In this document: positions 17,507 through 26,900 of the stretch, piece by piece | How positions within the stretch are numbered: position 1 is the first letter of the stretch | How the letters are laid out: each line of letters opens with the position of its first letter | From: Croceicoccus pelagius | Lineage (GTDB): Bacteria > Pseudomonadota > Alphaproteobacteria > Sphingomonadales > Sphingomonadaceae | NCBI RefSeq assembly: GCF_001661915.1 | Contig: NZ_LYWY01000030.1 | Coordinates: forward strand, 1 to 64,000 | Direction: 5' to 3' | Length of the DNA stretch: 64,000 nt | Made by a program: the position numbers and the translations under genes | Notes under the pieces: generated by a model | Told to the model about the DNA's origin: nothing | Database searches by the model: none | The model's input: the letters and a program-made list of their open reading frames with translations, nothing else

Positions 17507-17824
17507 TCAATCCTCTTGAGCGATTGTGATTTTCAGCCCGTCCAAGTCTTCAGTGAGTGGGATCTGGCAGGACAGCCGCGACTGGTTGTCTCGATGTTCG
17601 GAACTCTCCAGAATGTCGTCCTCGTCATCGCTCATATCGGGAAGTCTGGGTAGCCAGCTCTCATCCACGTGAACATGACAAGTAGCACACGAACAGCACC
17701 CTCCACAGAGAGCGAGGAGTTCATCGACACCGGAATCCCGGAGCGCTTCCATCAGTGAACCGTCAGGCGCTGTCGAAATGGCCTGAGTGCTTCCATCTCT
17801 CAGTGTTGCTAGAATACTGATCAT
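17507..17824 (-). CDS. [2Fe-2S] ferredoxin, putidaredoxin/adrenodoxin type
   Basis: This 105-residue ferredoxin has the cluster motif [10 protein letters not shown], matching the C-x5-C-x2-C pattern, and the fourth ligand in LSCQIPL. Two extra cysteines sit inside the first loop, which is unusual. It ends with the acidic surface typical of P450 redox partners ([17 protein letters not shown]). The ATG at 17824 overlaps the pccA stop as ATGA. With the reductase downstream and the P450 further on it completes a class I P450 system. Confidence 0.93.
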   Translation of the reverse strand: MISILATLRDGSTQAISTAPDGSLMEALRDSGVDELLALCGGCCSCATCHVHVDESWLPRLPDMSDDEDDILESSEHRDNQSRLSCQIPLTEDLDGLKITIAQED

Positions 17825-19902
17825 ACTAGGCATCCCAATGTTTCTTCAGAGTTCGAAAGCGTTAGAATCACTTCGTCCACCGCCAGGCTGTCGCCCTGCT
17901 TCGCGTTGATTTTGCTCACCGTCGCAGCCTTCTCGGCGCGGAGGATGTTCTCCATCTTCATCGCCTCGACGGTCGCGAGTGGTTGGCCGGGCTGGACGCG
18001 GTCGCCCTCGCCCACGTGCAGCGCGACCAGCAGGCCGGGCATCGGGCAGATGAGGTACTTCGACAGGTCCGGCGGCACTTTCTCGAGCATGTGCGCGGCG
18101 AGCGGCGCGACAAATGCGGGCAGAACCCGAACCTGGTGCTTGGCGCCGCGCGTGGTCATCCGATAGCCGGTTTGCGTGCGGGCGAGCTGGATGCCGTAGG
18201 TATCGATTGGGTCCGTATCGTCGTCAGCATCGGCTTCGTAGAGCTCGACCGAGACGAACCTTTCGCCGGGCGTATACTCCAGCGCAATCGCGACCGGATG
18301 GCCGTCGACCGTGATGGCGTGCTCCTCCAGCACGACTTCGTGATTCTCGTTGGCTATCCGCACCTGCCAGTCGCCTGGTGCCGCTCTCTCGTCGCCCAGC
18401 TGGCCGTCGATCCGCCGCGCGCGGTCGGCGTCGGCGGTGGCAATGGCGCCCGCCACCGCGGCGAGCACGCCGATCGTGCGCGTGTGGGCCTCGGCGCCGT
18501 GGAAGCCGTCGGGATATTCCTCGGCGATGAAGCCGGTAGTCAGTTCGCCCGAACGAAAACGCGGGTGCTGCATGATAGCACTGACGAAATCGACGTTATG
18601 GCCCAGCCCCTCGATCTCGAACGCGTCGAGCGCGGCAATCTGGAGGTCCGCCGCCTCGTCGCGCGTGGGCGCCCAGGCAACCAGCTTGGCGATCATCGGG
18701 TCGTAGAACATCGACACCTCGCCGCCTTCGTAGACCCCGTCGTCGACGCGCACGCCGTCGACGCCGCGGCGGCCGTTGGCGCTGCCGTCGTCGGTCCAGC
18801 CCTCCACTGGAGGCTGATAGCGCACGAGCCGCCCGGTGCTCGGCAGGAACCCACGATAGGGGTCTTCGGCATATACGCGGTTCTCGATCGACCATCCGTC
18901 GATGCCGATGTCGTCCTGGCCGAACGGGATCTTCTCACCAGCGGCAATGCGGATCATCTGCTCGACCAGATCGATGCCGGTGATCGCTTCGGTGACCGGG
19001 TGCTCGACCTGCAGCCGGGTATTCATCTCGAGGAAGTAGAAGCTTTCTCCCGTCGGGTCCGCGCCGCTGACGATCAGTTCGACCGTGCCGGCGCTGTAGT
19101 AGCCCACCGCTCGGGCCAAAGCGACGCACTGTTCGCCCATCGCCTTGCGCATCGCGGGGGTGACGAAGGGCGACGGCGCTTCCTCCACCACCTTCTGGTG
19201 GCGGCGCTGGATGCTGCACTCGCGCTCGTTGAGGTAGACGATGTTGCCGCGTTGGTCGCCGAGGATCTGGATCTCGATATGGCGCGGATTGAGAATGAAC
19301 TTCTCGATGAAGACGCGGTCGTCGCCGAAGGAGTTAAGCCCCTCGCGCTTCACGCTCTCGAAGCCTTCGCGAACGTCGGTTTCGGTATAGGCGAGCCGCA
19401 TCCCCTTGCCACCGCCGCCCGCGCTGGCCTTCATCATCACCGGATAGCCGATCTCGTTGGAGATGCGGACCGCGTGCTCGGTGTCCTCAATCTCGCCGAC
19501 GAAACCGGGGACGACGTTGACCCCCGCCTCCTTCGCAAGCTTCTTCGATTCGATCTTGTCGCCCATCGCGGCGATCGCGCCGACCGGCGGGCCGATGAAG
19601 GCGATGCCTTCCTTCGCCAGCGCCTCGGCAAAGGTGGTGCGTTCGGAGAGGAAGCCATAGCCGGGATGCACCGCCTCGGCGCCGGTCTGCTTGCACGCGG
19701 CGATGATCTTGTTCGCGATCAGGTAGCTTTCGGCGGCAGGCGACGGCCCGATGTGCACGGCTTCGTCTGCCATCCGCACAAAGGGGCTACGCGCATCGGC
19801 ATCCGAATAGACCGCGACCGTCGCAATACCCATGCGGCGCGCGGTCTTGATGACCCGGCACGCGATTTCACCACGGTTGGCGATCAGGATTTTGGAGAAC
19901 AT
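17821..19902 (-). CDS. pccA: propionyl-CoA (acyl-CoA) carboxylase alpha subunit with atypical C-terminal tail
   Basis: The 693-residue biotin carboxylase plus biotin-carrier subunit begins [18 protein letters not shown]. It carries the ATP-grasp glycine loop [13 protein letters not shown], the [14 protein letters not shown] segment and the biotinyl lysine in [10 protein letters not shown] near the C-terminus. It carboxylates propionyl-CoA with a beta subunit that is not in the window. The ATG overlaps the mutase-fragment stop (TAATG), the normal mcm-pccA arrangement. The last 11 or so residues after VDEVIL ([11 protein letters not shown]) do not look like a PccA end and read into the ferredoxin start, suggesting a recombination joint. 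The gene looks higher in GC than the catabolic genes on its left. Confidence 0.9.
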   Translation of the reverse strand: MFSKILIANRGEIACRVIKTARRMGIATVAVYSDADARSPFVRMADEAVHIGPSPAAESYLIANKIIAACKQTGAEAVHPGYGFLSERTTFAEALAKEGIAFIGPPVGAIAAMGDKIESKKLAKEAGVNVVPGFVGEIEDTEHAVRISNEIGYPVMMKASAGGGGKGMRLAYTETDVREGFESVKREGLNSFGDDRVFIEKFILNPRHIEIQILGDQRGNIVYLNERECSIQRRHQKVVEEAPSPFVTPAMRKAMGEQCVALARAVGYYSAGTVELIVSGADPTGESFYFLEMNTRLQVEHPVTEAITGIDLVEQMIRIAAGEKIPFGQDDIGIDGWSIENRVYAEDPYRGFLPSTGRLVRYQPPVEGWTDDGSANGRRGVDGVRVDDGVYEGGEVSMFYDPMIAKLVAWAPTRDEAADLQIAALDAFEIEGLGHNVDFVSAIMQHPRFRSGELTTGFIAEEYPDGFHGAEAHTRTIGVLAAVAGAIATADADRARRIDGQLGDERAAPGDWQVRIANENHEVVLEEHAITVDGHPVAIALEYTPGERFVSVELYEADADDDTDPIDTYGIQLARTQTGYRMTTRGAKHQVRVLPAFVAPLAAHMLEKVPPDLSKYLICPMPGLLVALHVGEGDRVQPGQPLATVEAMKMENILRAEKAATVSKINAKQGDSLAVDEVILTLSNSEETLGCLV

Positions 19903-20576
19903 TAGTTTGGAGCCTCGTCCAGATCCTCGCCTGCAGGTGGCATATTGTGGCCGAGCAGGCGAAGCACGTCCGCCGCGCATTCGACCACGTTGCTGCCCGG
20001 GCCGTAAATGCCCTGCACCCCGGCATCGCGCAGGAAATCGTAGTCCTTCTGCGGAATCACGCCGCCGGCGATCACCTTGATGTCGGGGCGGCCCGCTTCC
20101 TTCAGCAAGCCGATCAGTTCGGGGATCAGCGTCTTGTGGCCCGCCGCGAGGCTGCTCGCGCCGATGGCGTCGACATCGTTCTCCAGCGCCATGTCGCGGG
20201 TCTCCGCGGGCGTCTGGAACAGCGGGCCCGAGACGACATCGAAGCCCATGTCGGCAAAGGCACTGGCGATAACGTTGGCGCCGCGGTCGTGCCCGTCCTG
20301 CCCCATCTTGGCGACCATCAGCCGGGGCGCCCGCCCCCGCCGCCGCTCGACCGCCTTCACACCCTCCACCACCTGCGCGTAGCGATCGTCTTCGGCATAG
20401 GCCCTGGAATGGACGCCGCGCACGGGCGTCGGCACGGTGTCGTAGCGGCCATAGGCATCTTCCATCGCCTGGCTGATCTCGCCCAGCGTCGCATCGTGCC
20501 GGGCAGCCTCGACCGCCAGCCCGAGGAGATTGCCCTGCCTCTGCGCCGCTCCGCGCGCCAGCGCGTCGCCCAGCAG
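19902..20576 (-). pseudogene. 3' fragment of methylmalonyl-CoA mutase (B12-binding domain only)
   Basis: Only about the last 225 codons of a mutase large subunit remain. They include the cobalamin-binding motif MGQDGHDRGANVIA (base-off DxHxxG) and the strand-helix pairs of the B12 domain (IGASSLAAGHKT, VIAGGVIPQKDYD). The substrate-binding TIM barrel is missing. The upstream end is cut at about 20565-20576, where the sequence switches into a toprim gene in another frame. It cannot make an active mutase. It travels with the intact pccA and marks a captured piece of a propionate-pathway operon. Confidence 0.88.
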
Positions 20577-21325
20577 GGAACATTGAATACTTGCATCGCT
20601 GAGAGGGCCGTTTCGTTTCCTTCTGCGAGGCCAAGGCGTCCGCCATCCGGGTATGCGAAACGCACCGCGCCAGAACCGGGGCTGCCTAGCGCACGCCTGG
20701 GCTGATCGAAAGAAGCCAAGCTGGTTTTGTCGAGGTCAAGGAAGGAGCGGTGCAGCGCCAGAATTCCGGCATCATTGCGCACGGCCGCCACCATCGCGGG
20801 TAGAAACCGGACCGCACCCTTTGGCCCCAGCGGCATACGTGGGTGGAAACGCAGCTCCGGCGAAAAAATCGTGATGCCTCTGGACACGAGGTACTTCTCG
20901 GCGGGGCTGCCAATGATGGTCGACGCCTCACGCCAGAGCCTCAGCGCATTGCGATTGGCGACTTCCTGGCGCGGTTCGGTCACGATCGGATCACTCGTGC
21001 CATCGAAAAGGTCCGCAATTCGTATTCCGAGCCCGGCCATGGCTTTTATCACCGCCTCGTTCGCGCAGCCGGCAAAGCAATGAACGAGGATTGCACGCTT
21101 TCCGAGCGTGATGCTTAGCGAAGGAGTGCGGTCGTCGTGGGCCGGGCAGCAGCACATTCCGCGCGAACGCGACCAAACACCGCCCAACTGCTCCACTATC
21201 TTGCGCCCGCGGGTTTCCAATTGCCCGCCTTGGAATTGGGATGATCGGTGTTGGTGCATGGGGGCATCTCCATCGTAACTTGCCTCCCCCCGCGCAGCCT
21301 CCGCTCTGCGTCGCTGAGGTTTCAT
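20357..21325 (-). pseudogene. truncated DNA-primase-like toprim protein fused out of frame to mutase DNA
   Basis: Residues ~1-250 are a mobile-element toprim protein. It has a CHC2-like zinc-finger region (CCCPAHDDRTPSLSI, then VHCFAGC), a helical domain and the first toprim motif LGLAEGNETALSAMQ. After VPCWA the reading frame passes into the mutase fragment out of frame, giving a ~70-residue nonsense tail, so the toprim fold is cut before its DxD motif. Starts at 21325 and at 21259 are both possible. Such genes sit beside lytic transglycosylase and DUF5818 genes in sphingomonad integrative elements. The truncation suggests the element has lost its own replication or primase function. Confidence 0.82.
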
Positions 21326-21340
21326 TTTCCTACATCATAT

Positions 21341-21355
21341 GTTCTATATATGTTC
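21341..21355. promoter_or_regulatory. candidate alphaproteobacterial LexA (SOS) box
   Basis: The intergenic region between the divergent toprim and transglycosylase genes contains GTTCTATATATGTTC, an exact GTTC-N7-GTTC match to the direct-repeat SOS box of Alphaproteobacteria. It lies 16 bases from the toprim ATG at 21325 and 32 bases from the transglycosylase ATG. By base composition about two exact matches per 64 kb on both strands are expected by chance, so placement, not the match alone, is the support. Confidence 0.5.
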
Positions 21356-21386
21356 TTTCCCGATTCGACCATTAAAGGATTCGGGC

Positions 21387-22046
21387 ATGAGATTGAAATG
21401 GGCAGTAGCTGCAGCGGCAACGGTAGGATTTGGGCTCGCGCTCCCCGCTCACGCGCAGGAACTTGAGCCCACTCAGATGACCGTTGCCTCGGAGTTGACG
21501 ACCGATGGCTTCCGCGTTGCAGAAGGGACTGATGGCTTCCTTCTCGTCGAACACGGCATTTGGAGAAAGCCTCCAACGGCCACGTCCGACCCGCCGGCTA
21601 CCGATGAGGGTCGAACCTATCTGCCCTATCGATATTCAAAGCCCCAAGGCAGCGCGCCATCGGGCTTCCGTCGGGCAAGCTACCTTCCTCATGTTTACGC
21701 TGCTGAGGCTCAATACTCGCTACCAAGCGGCCTTCTCGACGCACTTGTATGGACGGAATCGCGGTACAATCCTCTGGCGATCAGCAAGGCCGGGGCCGCA
21801 GGTTTGGGGCAATTGATGCCAGGGACAGCGCGGGACCTTGGCGTTTCAAATCGCTTCGATCCCAAGGCGAACATCTTGGGTGCGGCCCGATACCTACGCC
21901 AGATGCTGGACAAGTTCGGGGTAGTTCATCTGGCCCTCGCTGCCTACAACGCAGGTCCAGGTGCCGTCGAGCGCGCAGGCGGTATTCCTCGCAATGGCGA
22001 GACGCCGGCCTATGTGGGCGAAGTGCTGCGCCATTGGCGTTTTTGA
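21387..22046 (+). CDS. lytic transglycosylase (VirB1/SLT-like)
   Basis: This 219-residue exported lysozyme-fold protein has a signal peptide ending PAHAQE. Its catalytic Glu is in [13 protein letters not shown], followed by [18 protein letters not shown] and the [10 protein letters not shown] motif. The start at 21387 follows AAAGGA. It would open peptidoglycan locally, a usual accessory function of conjugative or integrative elements. It is on the opposite strand from the toprim remnant and just ahead of a small DUF5818 gene. Confidence 0.88.
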   Translation: MRLKWAVAAAATVGFGLALPAHAQELEPTQMTVASELTTDGFRVAEGTDGFLLVEHGIWRKPPTATSDPPATDEGRTYLPYRYSKPQGSAPSGFRRASYLPHVYAAEAQYSLPSGLLDALVWTESRYNPLAISKAGAAGLGQLMPGTARDLGVSNRFDPKANILGAARYLRQMLDKFGVVHLALAAYNAGPGAVERAGGIPRNGETPAYVGEVLRHWRF

Positions 22047-22058
22047 ACGGGGGGTGTT

Positions 22059-22256
22059 GTGAGCGCGGGTCGAATACGCGTCTCGGGAATTTTGACCCGC
22101 GGTAGACGCGGGATGTTCCTGACCACGACAGACGAAGTCGTCTGGATCATCGAGAGCGAAGAACCCGAATGCGAATTCGTCGGATCAGCGGTGATTGTCG
22201 AGGGGGTTGTCGTAGGTCGAGATCGTTTGCGCCCAGACTGGATTGGGCCGGTCTGA
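22059..22256 (+). CDS. DUF5818-like small protein
   Basis: This 65-residue protein from a GTG start 13 bases after the transglycosylase stop has an upstream GGGGG ribosome-binding site. It reads as a single small beta-barrel-like unit (GRIRVSGILTRGRRGMFLTT, then VGSAVIVEGVVVGRDRLRPDWIG). The ending DRLRPDWIG is the form I associate with DUF5818 proteins carried near transglycosylase genes in sphingomonad elements. Function unknown. Confidence 0.65.
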   Translation: MSAGRIRVSGILTRGRRGMFLTTTDEVVWIIESEEPECEFVGSAVIVEGVVVGRDRLRPDWIGPV

Positions 22257-22271
22257 TCGAAGTCATCGTTA

Positions 22272-23525
22272 TCAGGCTGCGCGCTTCCCTGCCTTCTTGA
22301 TGTCGATCACCTTCTCGCCGCTCAGATAGTCAGCCCAGTCCTGCATCATCCGGCGCCGGGGAGCCAGGTATTCAGCGGCATTGTAAGCTCCACGCACGTC
22401 GTTTTTCTCCGAATGCGCGAGCTGTAGTTCGACCCAATCCTCATGGTATTTCCTGATCCACATGGGCGGCTTGCCGAACTCGACCAACTGCTCATTGGCC
22501 CAGGTGCTCGCCAAGCCCCGGAAGCCGTGTACGGTTTGGCGACTGTGGTATCCGAGGCGATAGAGCGCGTAGATCATTGTGTTCTCTGAAAGCGGCTTGT
22601 TCGGGCCGTTACCCGGGAAGAGAAACTCGCCAGGCGCTGCTGCTATCATAGATTTCGCGATGTGCGTTGCCTGCTGCGAGAGGGGCACCAAATGCTCTCG
22701 TCCCATCTTCATTCGCTCGGCCGGTATGCGCCAGACAGGTGATTTGCCGCCCAGGTCTTCGAACTCAGATTTGGCGGCGAAGCGGAGCTCCTTCGTTCGA
22801 ACCCAAGTCAGGAGCGCAAAGAGAACTGCGTCACGGGTGATCGCGGACCGCCGTTCGCCCTCTTCCCGGTAGGCATGCAGCTTCTCGATGAATGCGGGCA
22901 ATTCGTTGAGCGGCAGCCGGCTCATATGCTTCACTCTTGGTCGCGGCTTTAGCGCCCCGCGCAAATGTGTCGTCGGATCGTTCGTTGCCAAGCCACACGC
23001 GATCGCAAACTGGAAGACTTGCCCCACTCCTTGCTTTGCACGGCGGCTGATATCGAGCGCGCCTCTTGCTTCGATCTTGCGGATCATTGCCAAGACATCG
23101 GGCGCCGTAATCTCATGGACGAGTTTCTCGCCGATGGCTGGAAAGACATCCCTTTCCATGCGCGACCAGACGCGGTCGGCATGCGCGGCATTCAACGCGC
23201 TCTTTCGATTTTCATGCCAGCGCTTTGCGACCTCGAAAAAGGTGGCTCCTTCCTGCGAGATCACTTCCCCCTTGGATTTCATTGGATCCTTGCCCTCGGC
23301 TAGCAACGCCTTTGCGGCTGTGCGCTTGTCGCGCGCTGCAGCTATCCCAAGGTCTGGGTAGGCGCCGAACGAGAGTAACTTCTCCTTGCCAGCGAAGCGG
23401 TACTTCATCCGCCACAACTTTGACCCGTTTGGCTGGACGAACAGAAACAATCCCTCCCCGTCGGCCATCTTGTAGGCGCGCTCGCGTGGCTTGGAATTTC
23501 GGGCCTGAATCTCCGTGAGAGGCAT
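22272..23525 (-). CDS. int: tyrosine-type site-specific integrase (P4/DUF4102 family)
   Basis: The 417-residue integrase has the N-terminal DUF4102-type arm-binding domain (LTEIQARNSKPRERAYKMAD, GEGLFLFVQPNGSKLWRMKY), a core-binding SAM-like domain and a catalytic domain. The catalytic Arg is in TWVRTKELRF, with HGFRGLAS, LAHSEKNDVRGAYNAAEYL and the nucleophilic Tyr in GAYN. It reads away from the adjacent tRNA-Met gene, the standard layout for P4-like islands that use a tRNA 3' end as attachment site. It looks intact, so excision may still be possible if both attachment sites survive. Confidence 0.95.
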   Translation of the reverse strand: MPLTEIQARNSKPRERAYKMADGEGLFLFVQPNGSKLWRMKYRFAGKEKLLSFGAYPDLGIAAARDKRTAAKALLAEGKDPMKSKGEVISQEGATFFEVAKRWHENRKSALNAAHADRVWSRMERDVFPAIGEKLVHEITAPDVLAMIRKIEARGALDISRRAKQGVGQVFQFAIACGLATNDPTTHLRGALKPRPRVKHMSRLPLNELPAFIEKLHAYREEGERRSAITRDAVLFALLTWVRTKELRFAAKSEFEDLGGKSPVWRIPAERMKMGREHLVPLSQQATHIAKSMIAAAPGEFLFPGNGPNKPLSENTMIYALYRLGYHSRQTVHGFRGLASTWANEQLVEFGKPPMWIRKYHEDWVELQLAHSEKNDVRGAYNAAEYLAPRRRMMQDWADYLSGEKVIDIKKAGKRAA

Positions 23526-23579
23526 TGGGGGTATCGCTCCTTTCCGATACTCCGCGAAAATACCCCCAAACTACCCCCA
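23526..23579. repeat. three copies of TACCCCCA next to the integrase start
   Basis: TACCCCCA occurs at 23561-23568 and 23572-23579 (11 bases apart), and its inverse TGGGGGTA at 23526-23533. The repeats lie between the integrase start and the tRNA and could be arm-type integrase sites or an autoregulatory operator. The rest of the 180-base gap shows no gene. Confidence 0.5.
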
Positions 23580-23703
23580 CACCAAATCTGGCTGCATGTG
23601 GAAGACCATGGGCGCATGCGGACGCGAATCACCCGCAACCCTCTGCTTTTCTTTCGATTTTTGGAAAAATGCGGAAGCTAGTGGATGCTTCCGGATCAAG
23701 GAA

Positions 23704-23730
23704 TGGTAGCGGAGGAGGGACTTGAACCCC
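23704..23730. other. probable island attachment site in the tRNA-Met 3' end
   Basis: The 3' part of the tRNA, including its T-arm and encoded CCA, faces the integrase. P4-type integrases recombine here and regenerate the tRNA. No second copy of this sequence was noticed elsewhere in the window, so the distal junction should lie left of base 1. Confidence 0.6.
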
Positions 23731-23780
23731 CGACACGCGGATTATGATTCCGCTGCTCTAACCAGCTGAGCTACTCCGCC
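23704..23780 (-). tRNA. tRNA-Met (CAU anticodon, elongator type)
   Basis: The 77-base gene read on the minus strand starts GGCGGAGTAGCTCAGCTGG. Its anticodon loop reads ATCATAA (CAU) closed by GCGGA/TCCGC, the T-arm is GTTCAAG and CCA is encoded. The acceptor stem begins with a G-U pair. A CAU anticodon is shared by tRNA-Met and tRNA-Ile2, but the overall body fits elongator Met. Confidence 0.9.
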
Positions 23781-23910
23781 CCGTAAGGCATCGAGCGCGC
23801 CTTGGCGCTCGGCAGGCGCGCCTCTTAGGCGCAGGTTTTAAAGGCGTCAACACCCCTTGTTTTATGCCTTGCGCGGGAACCGCCCGATAGCCAGATAGTC
23901 ACCCCTAGAC

Positions 23911-26900
23911 ATGGCTGATCTTTCCCGAATTATCGCCGCGGACAAACCGCTGGTGCTGTCTTCGCTTGCCCGCGGCGCATTGCCGCTGGTCATGGCCGAT
24001 CTTGCGCGCGCTGCGGCGCATGGCAAGGCCCCTGCCCGAGCCGTGTTCATCGCGCCCGACGAGCAGGCGATGACCGCGATCGCGGATGCTGCACCGTTCT
24101 TCGCGCCCGACCTCGAAGTGATCGAATTTCCGGCGTGGGACTGTCTTCCCTACGACCGCGCGAGTCCGGCCCTTTCGGTCAGCGCCCGGCGTCTGGCCGC
24201 GCTTCAGGCGTTGCAGCGCAAGGATCGCGGGCCGCAGCTTCTGGTCACGACGATCAACGCCCTCTTGCAGCGCGTGCTGACCCCGTTCCGTATCCGCGAG
24301 GCAACGCGAATGCTCGAACCGGGTGTCGAGATCGGGCATGAAAGCCTGATCGGCTTGCTCCAGCGGCAGGGCTATTCCCGTTCTGACACGGCCATCGATT
24401 CAGGCGAGTTCGCGGTGCGCGGCTCGATCTTCGACATTGTGCCGGCGGGCCTCAAATACACCAACGACAAGGGCGAGCAGGTCCAAGCAGGCTTGCGGCT
24501 CGATTTCTTCGGCGACGAGCTGGAATCGATGCGCCTTTACGATCCCAACACCCAGCGCACGACCGGCGTGGTGGAGCAGCACCTGCTCCTGCCCGCGAGC
24601 GAGGCTCTCCTGGACGAGGAATCCATCAAGCGGTTCCGAAGCCGCTATCGCGAGCGCTGGGGCGCGACGGCGACGGGCGATCCGCTCTACCAGGCCGTAA
24701 GCGATGGTCGCCGCCTTGCCGGCATGGAGCACTGGCTCCCGTTGTTCGAGGAAAAGCTCAGCACGCTGTTCGAACATCTCGGCAAGGACGACGTCACTGT
24801 CATCGACGGCAGCACGCTTCGCGCGGCGGACCAGCGACTTGACGAGATCGTCGACTACCACCGCGCCCGCGCCGAAAGCGCACGCACCAGCCCCGGCGCC
24901 TATCGCCCGCTGGCGGCCGAGGCGCTCTACCTCTCGCGCGAGGAATTCGACGAACGGCTGGAAGGCTGGCCCGTCCACCGAACCTCGATCTTTGCCGAGC
25001 CGGTGGCTGAGCGCACCGTCGATTTCGGCTTCACCTCGGCCCGCGATTTCACGCCCGAACGCACGCGCGGCGACAATGTCTACGAGGTCGCGGCAAAGCA
25101 CCTGGAAGCTCAGGCCAAGGCAGGCCGAAGGGCGATCCTCGCCTGCTATTCGGAAGGCGCGCGCAAGCGTATCGTCAGCCAACTTGGCGAGGCAGGCAAA
25201 GTCGTGCCGGCCACCGCGGACAGCTGGCAGGAAGCCCTTGGCCTTGCCGCGAAGAAAAAGCCGGTTGCAGTTGTGCTGCCGCTCGAATCGGGCTTCGCGA
25301 ACGACGATCTGGAACTGATCACAGAGCGTGATTTCCTCGGCGACAGGCTCGTCCGCCGCAAGAAGCGCAAGAAAGACGCCGACGCCTTCCTGGCGGAGCT
25401 TCAGGCTCTGCAGCCCGGCGATCATATCGTCCATATCGACCACGGTGTCGGCAAATATCTCGGCCTCGAATCGATCCCCGTCGGCAAGAGCCCGCACGAC
25501 TGCGTCGCGCTGGAATATCACGGGGGGGACAAGCTCTACGTTCCGGTCGAGAACCTCGATGTCCTGTCCCGCTATGGCAGCGGCGAGGAAACGGTCCCGC
25601 TCGACCGGCTGGGCGGAGAGGCATGGCAGAAGCGCAAATCGCGGCTGAAGGAGCGGATCCGCGAGATCGCGCATGAACTGCTCGCAACCGCAGCCAAGCG
25701 CGCGTTGCAGAAGGCGCCGGTGATCGAGGCCGATCCGCAGAGCTACGATCCGTTTGTCGACCGCTTCCCTTGGAACGAGACCGACGATCAGGAGCGCGCG
25801 ATCGAGGATGTCATGGGCGATCTTGCCGACGGCAAGGCGATGGATCGTCTCGTTTGCGGCGACGTCGGTTTCGGCAAGACCGAGGTCGCCCTGCGCGCCG
25901 CATTCGTCGCGGCGATGAGCGGGCGGCAGGTCGTGATGATCGCGCCGACCACGCTACTGGCGCGCCAGCACTACGCGAACTTCATGGAACGGTTTGGCGG
26001 CTTCCCGCTGAACATTGGTCGCCTCTCCCGGCTCGTCCCGGCCAAGGAGGCGGCCGCCACCCGCGAAGGGCTTGAAAACGGCACCATCGACATCGTCGTC
26101 GGCACCCACGCCATCCTTTCGAAGAGCGTGAAGTTCAAACGCTTGGGCCTCGTCATCGTGGACGAGGAGCAGCGCTTTGGCGTCAACCACAAGGAAAAGC
26201 TCAAGGCCCTGCGCGCCAACGTCCACGTCCTGACGCTGACCGCTACGCCGATCCCGCGCACCTTGCAGATGGCGATGTCGGGCCTGCGCGAACTGTCGGT
26301 CATCCAGACCCCGCCGGTCGACCGTCTTGCCGTCCGCACCTATGTCATGGAGTGGGACGACATGGTGATCCGCGAGGCATTGCTGCGCGAACATCATCGC
26401 GGCGGGCAGAGCTTCATCGTCGTGCCGCGCATCGCCGACATGGCACAGATTGAAGACTGGCTGCGCGAAACCGTGCCTGAAGTGAAATACGTCTCCGCCC
26501 ACGGTCAGATGGCCGCCGGCGAAGTCGAAGAGCGGATGAGCGCCTTCTACGAAAAGAAGTACGACGTCCTACTTTCGACCACGATCGTCGAATCGGGCCT
26601 AGACATCCCTAGCGCGAATACGATCATCATTCACCGCGCCGACCGCTTCGGCCTTGCCCAGCTTTACCAGCTGCGCGGGCGCGTAGGGCGTTCGAAACTG
26701 CGCGCCTACGCCTATCTGACGACCGGGGCGGACAACCAGCTTTCCGAAGTCGCGGAAAAGCGGCTGAAGGTGCTGGGCGACCTTGATACACTGGGCGCAG
26801 GCTTCCAGCTTGCCAGCCACGATCTGGACATTCGCGGTGCGGGCAACCTTCTGGGCGACGAACAGTCGGGCCATATCCGCGAAGTCGGGTTCGAGCTTTA

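Noticed and set aside
17983-19905. A 640-codon open frame on the plus strand opposite pccA
   Set aside because: It is the antisense of a well-recognised gene in GC-rich DNA, with no family resemblance and no ribosome-binding site.
19903-20646. N-terminal extension of pccA giving a 941-residue fusion
   Set aside because: The extension is the mutase fragment read in the wrong frame (Arg/Gly-rich); PccA clearly begins at 19902.
23704-23780. tRNA-Ile2 (lysidine-modified CAU) instead of tRNA-Met
   Set aside because: The anticodon is ambiguous, but the acceptor stem and body fit the elongator Met form better.
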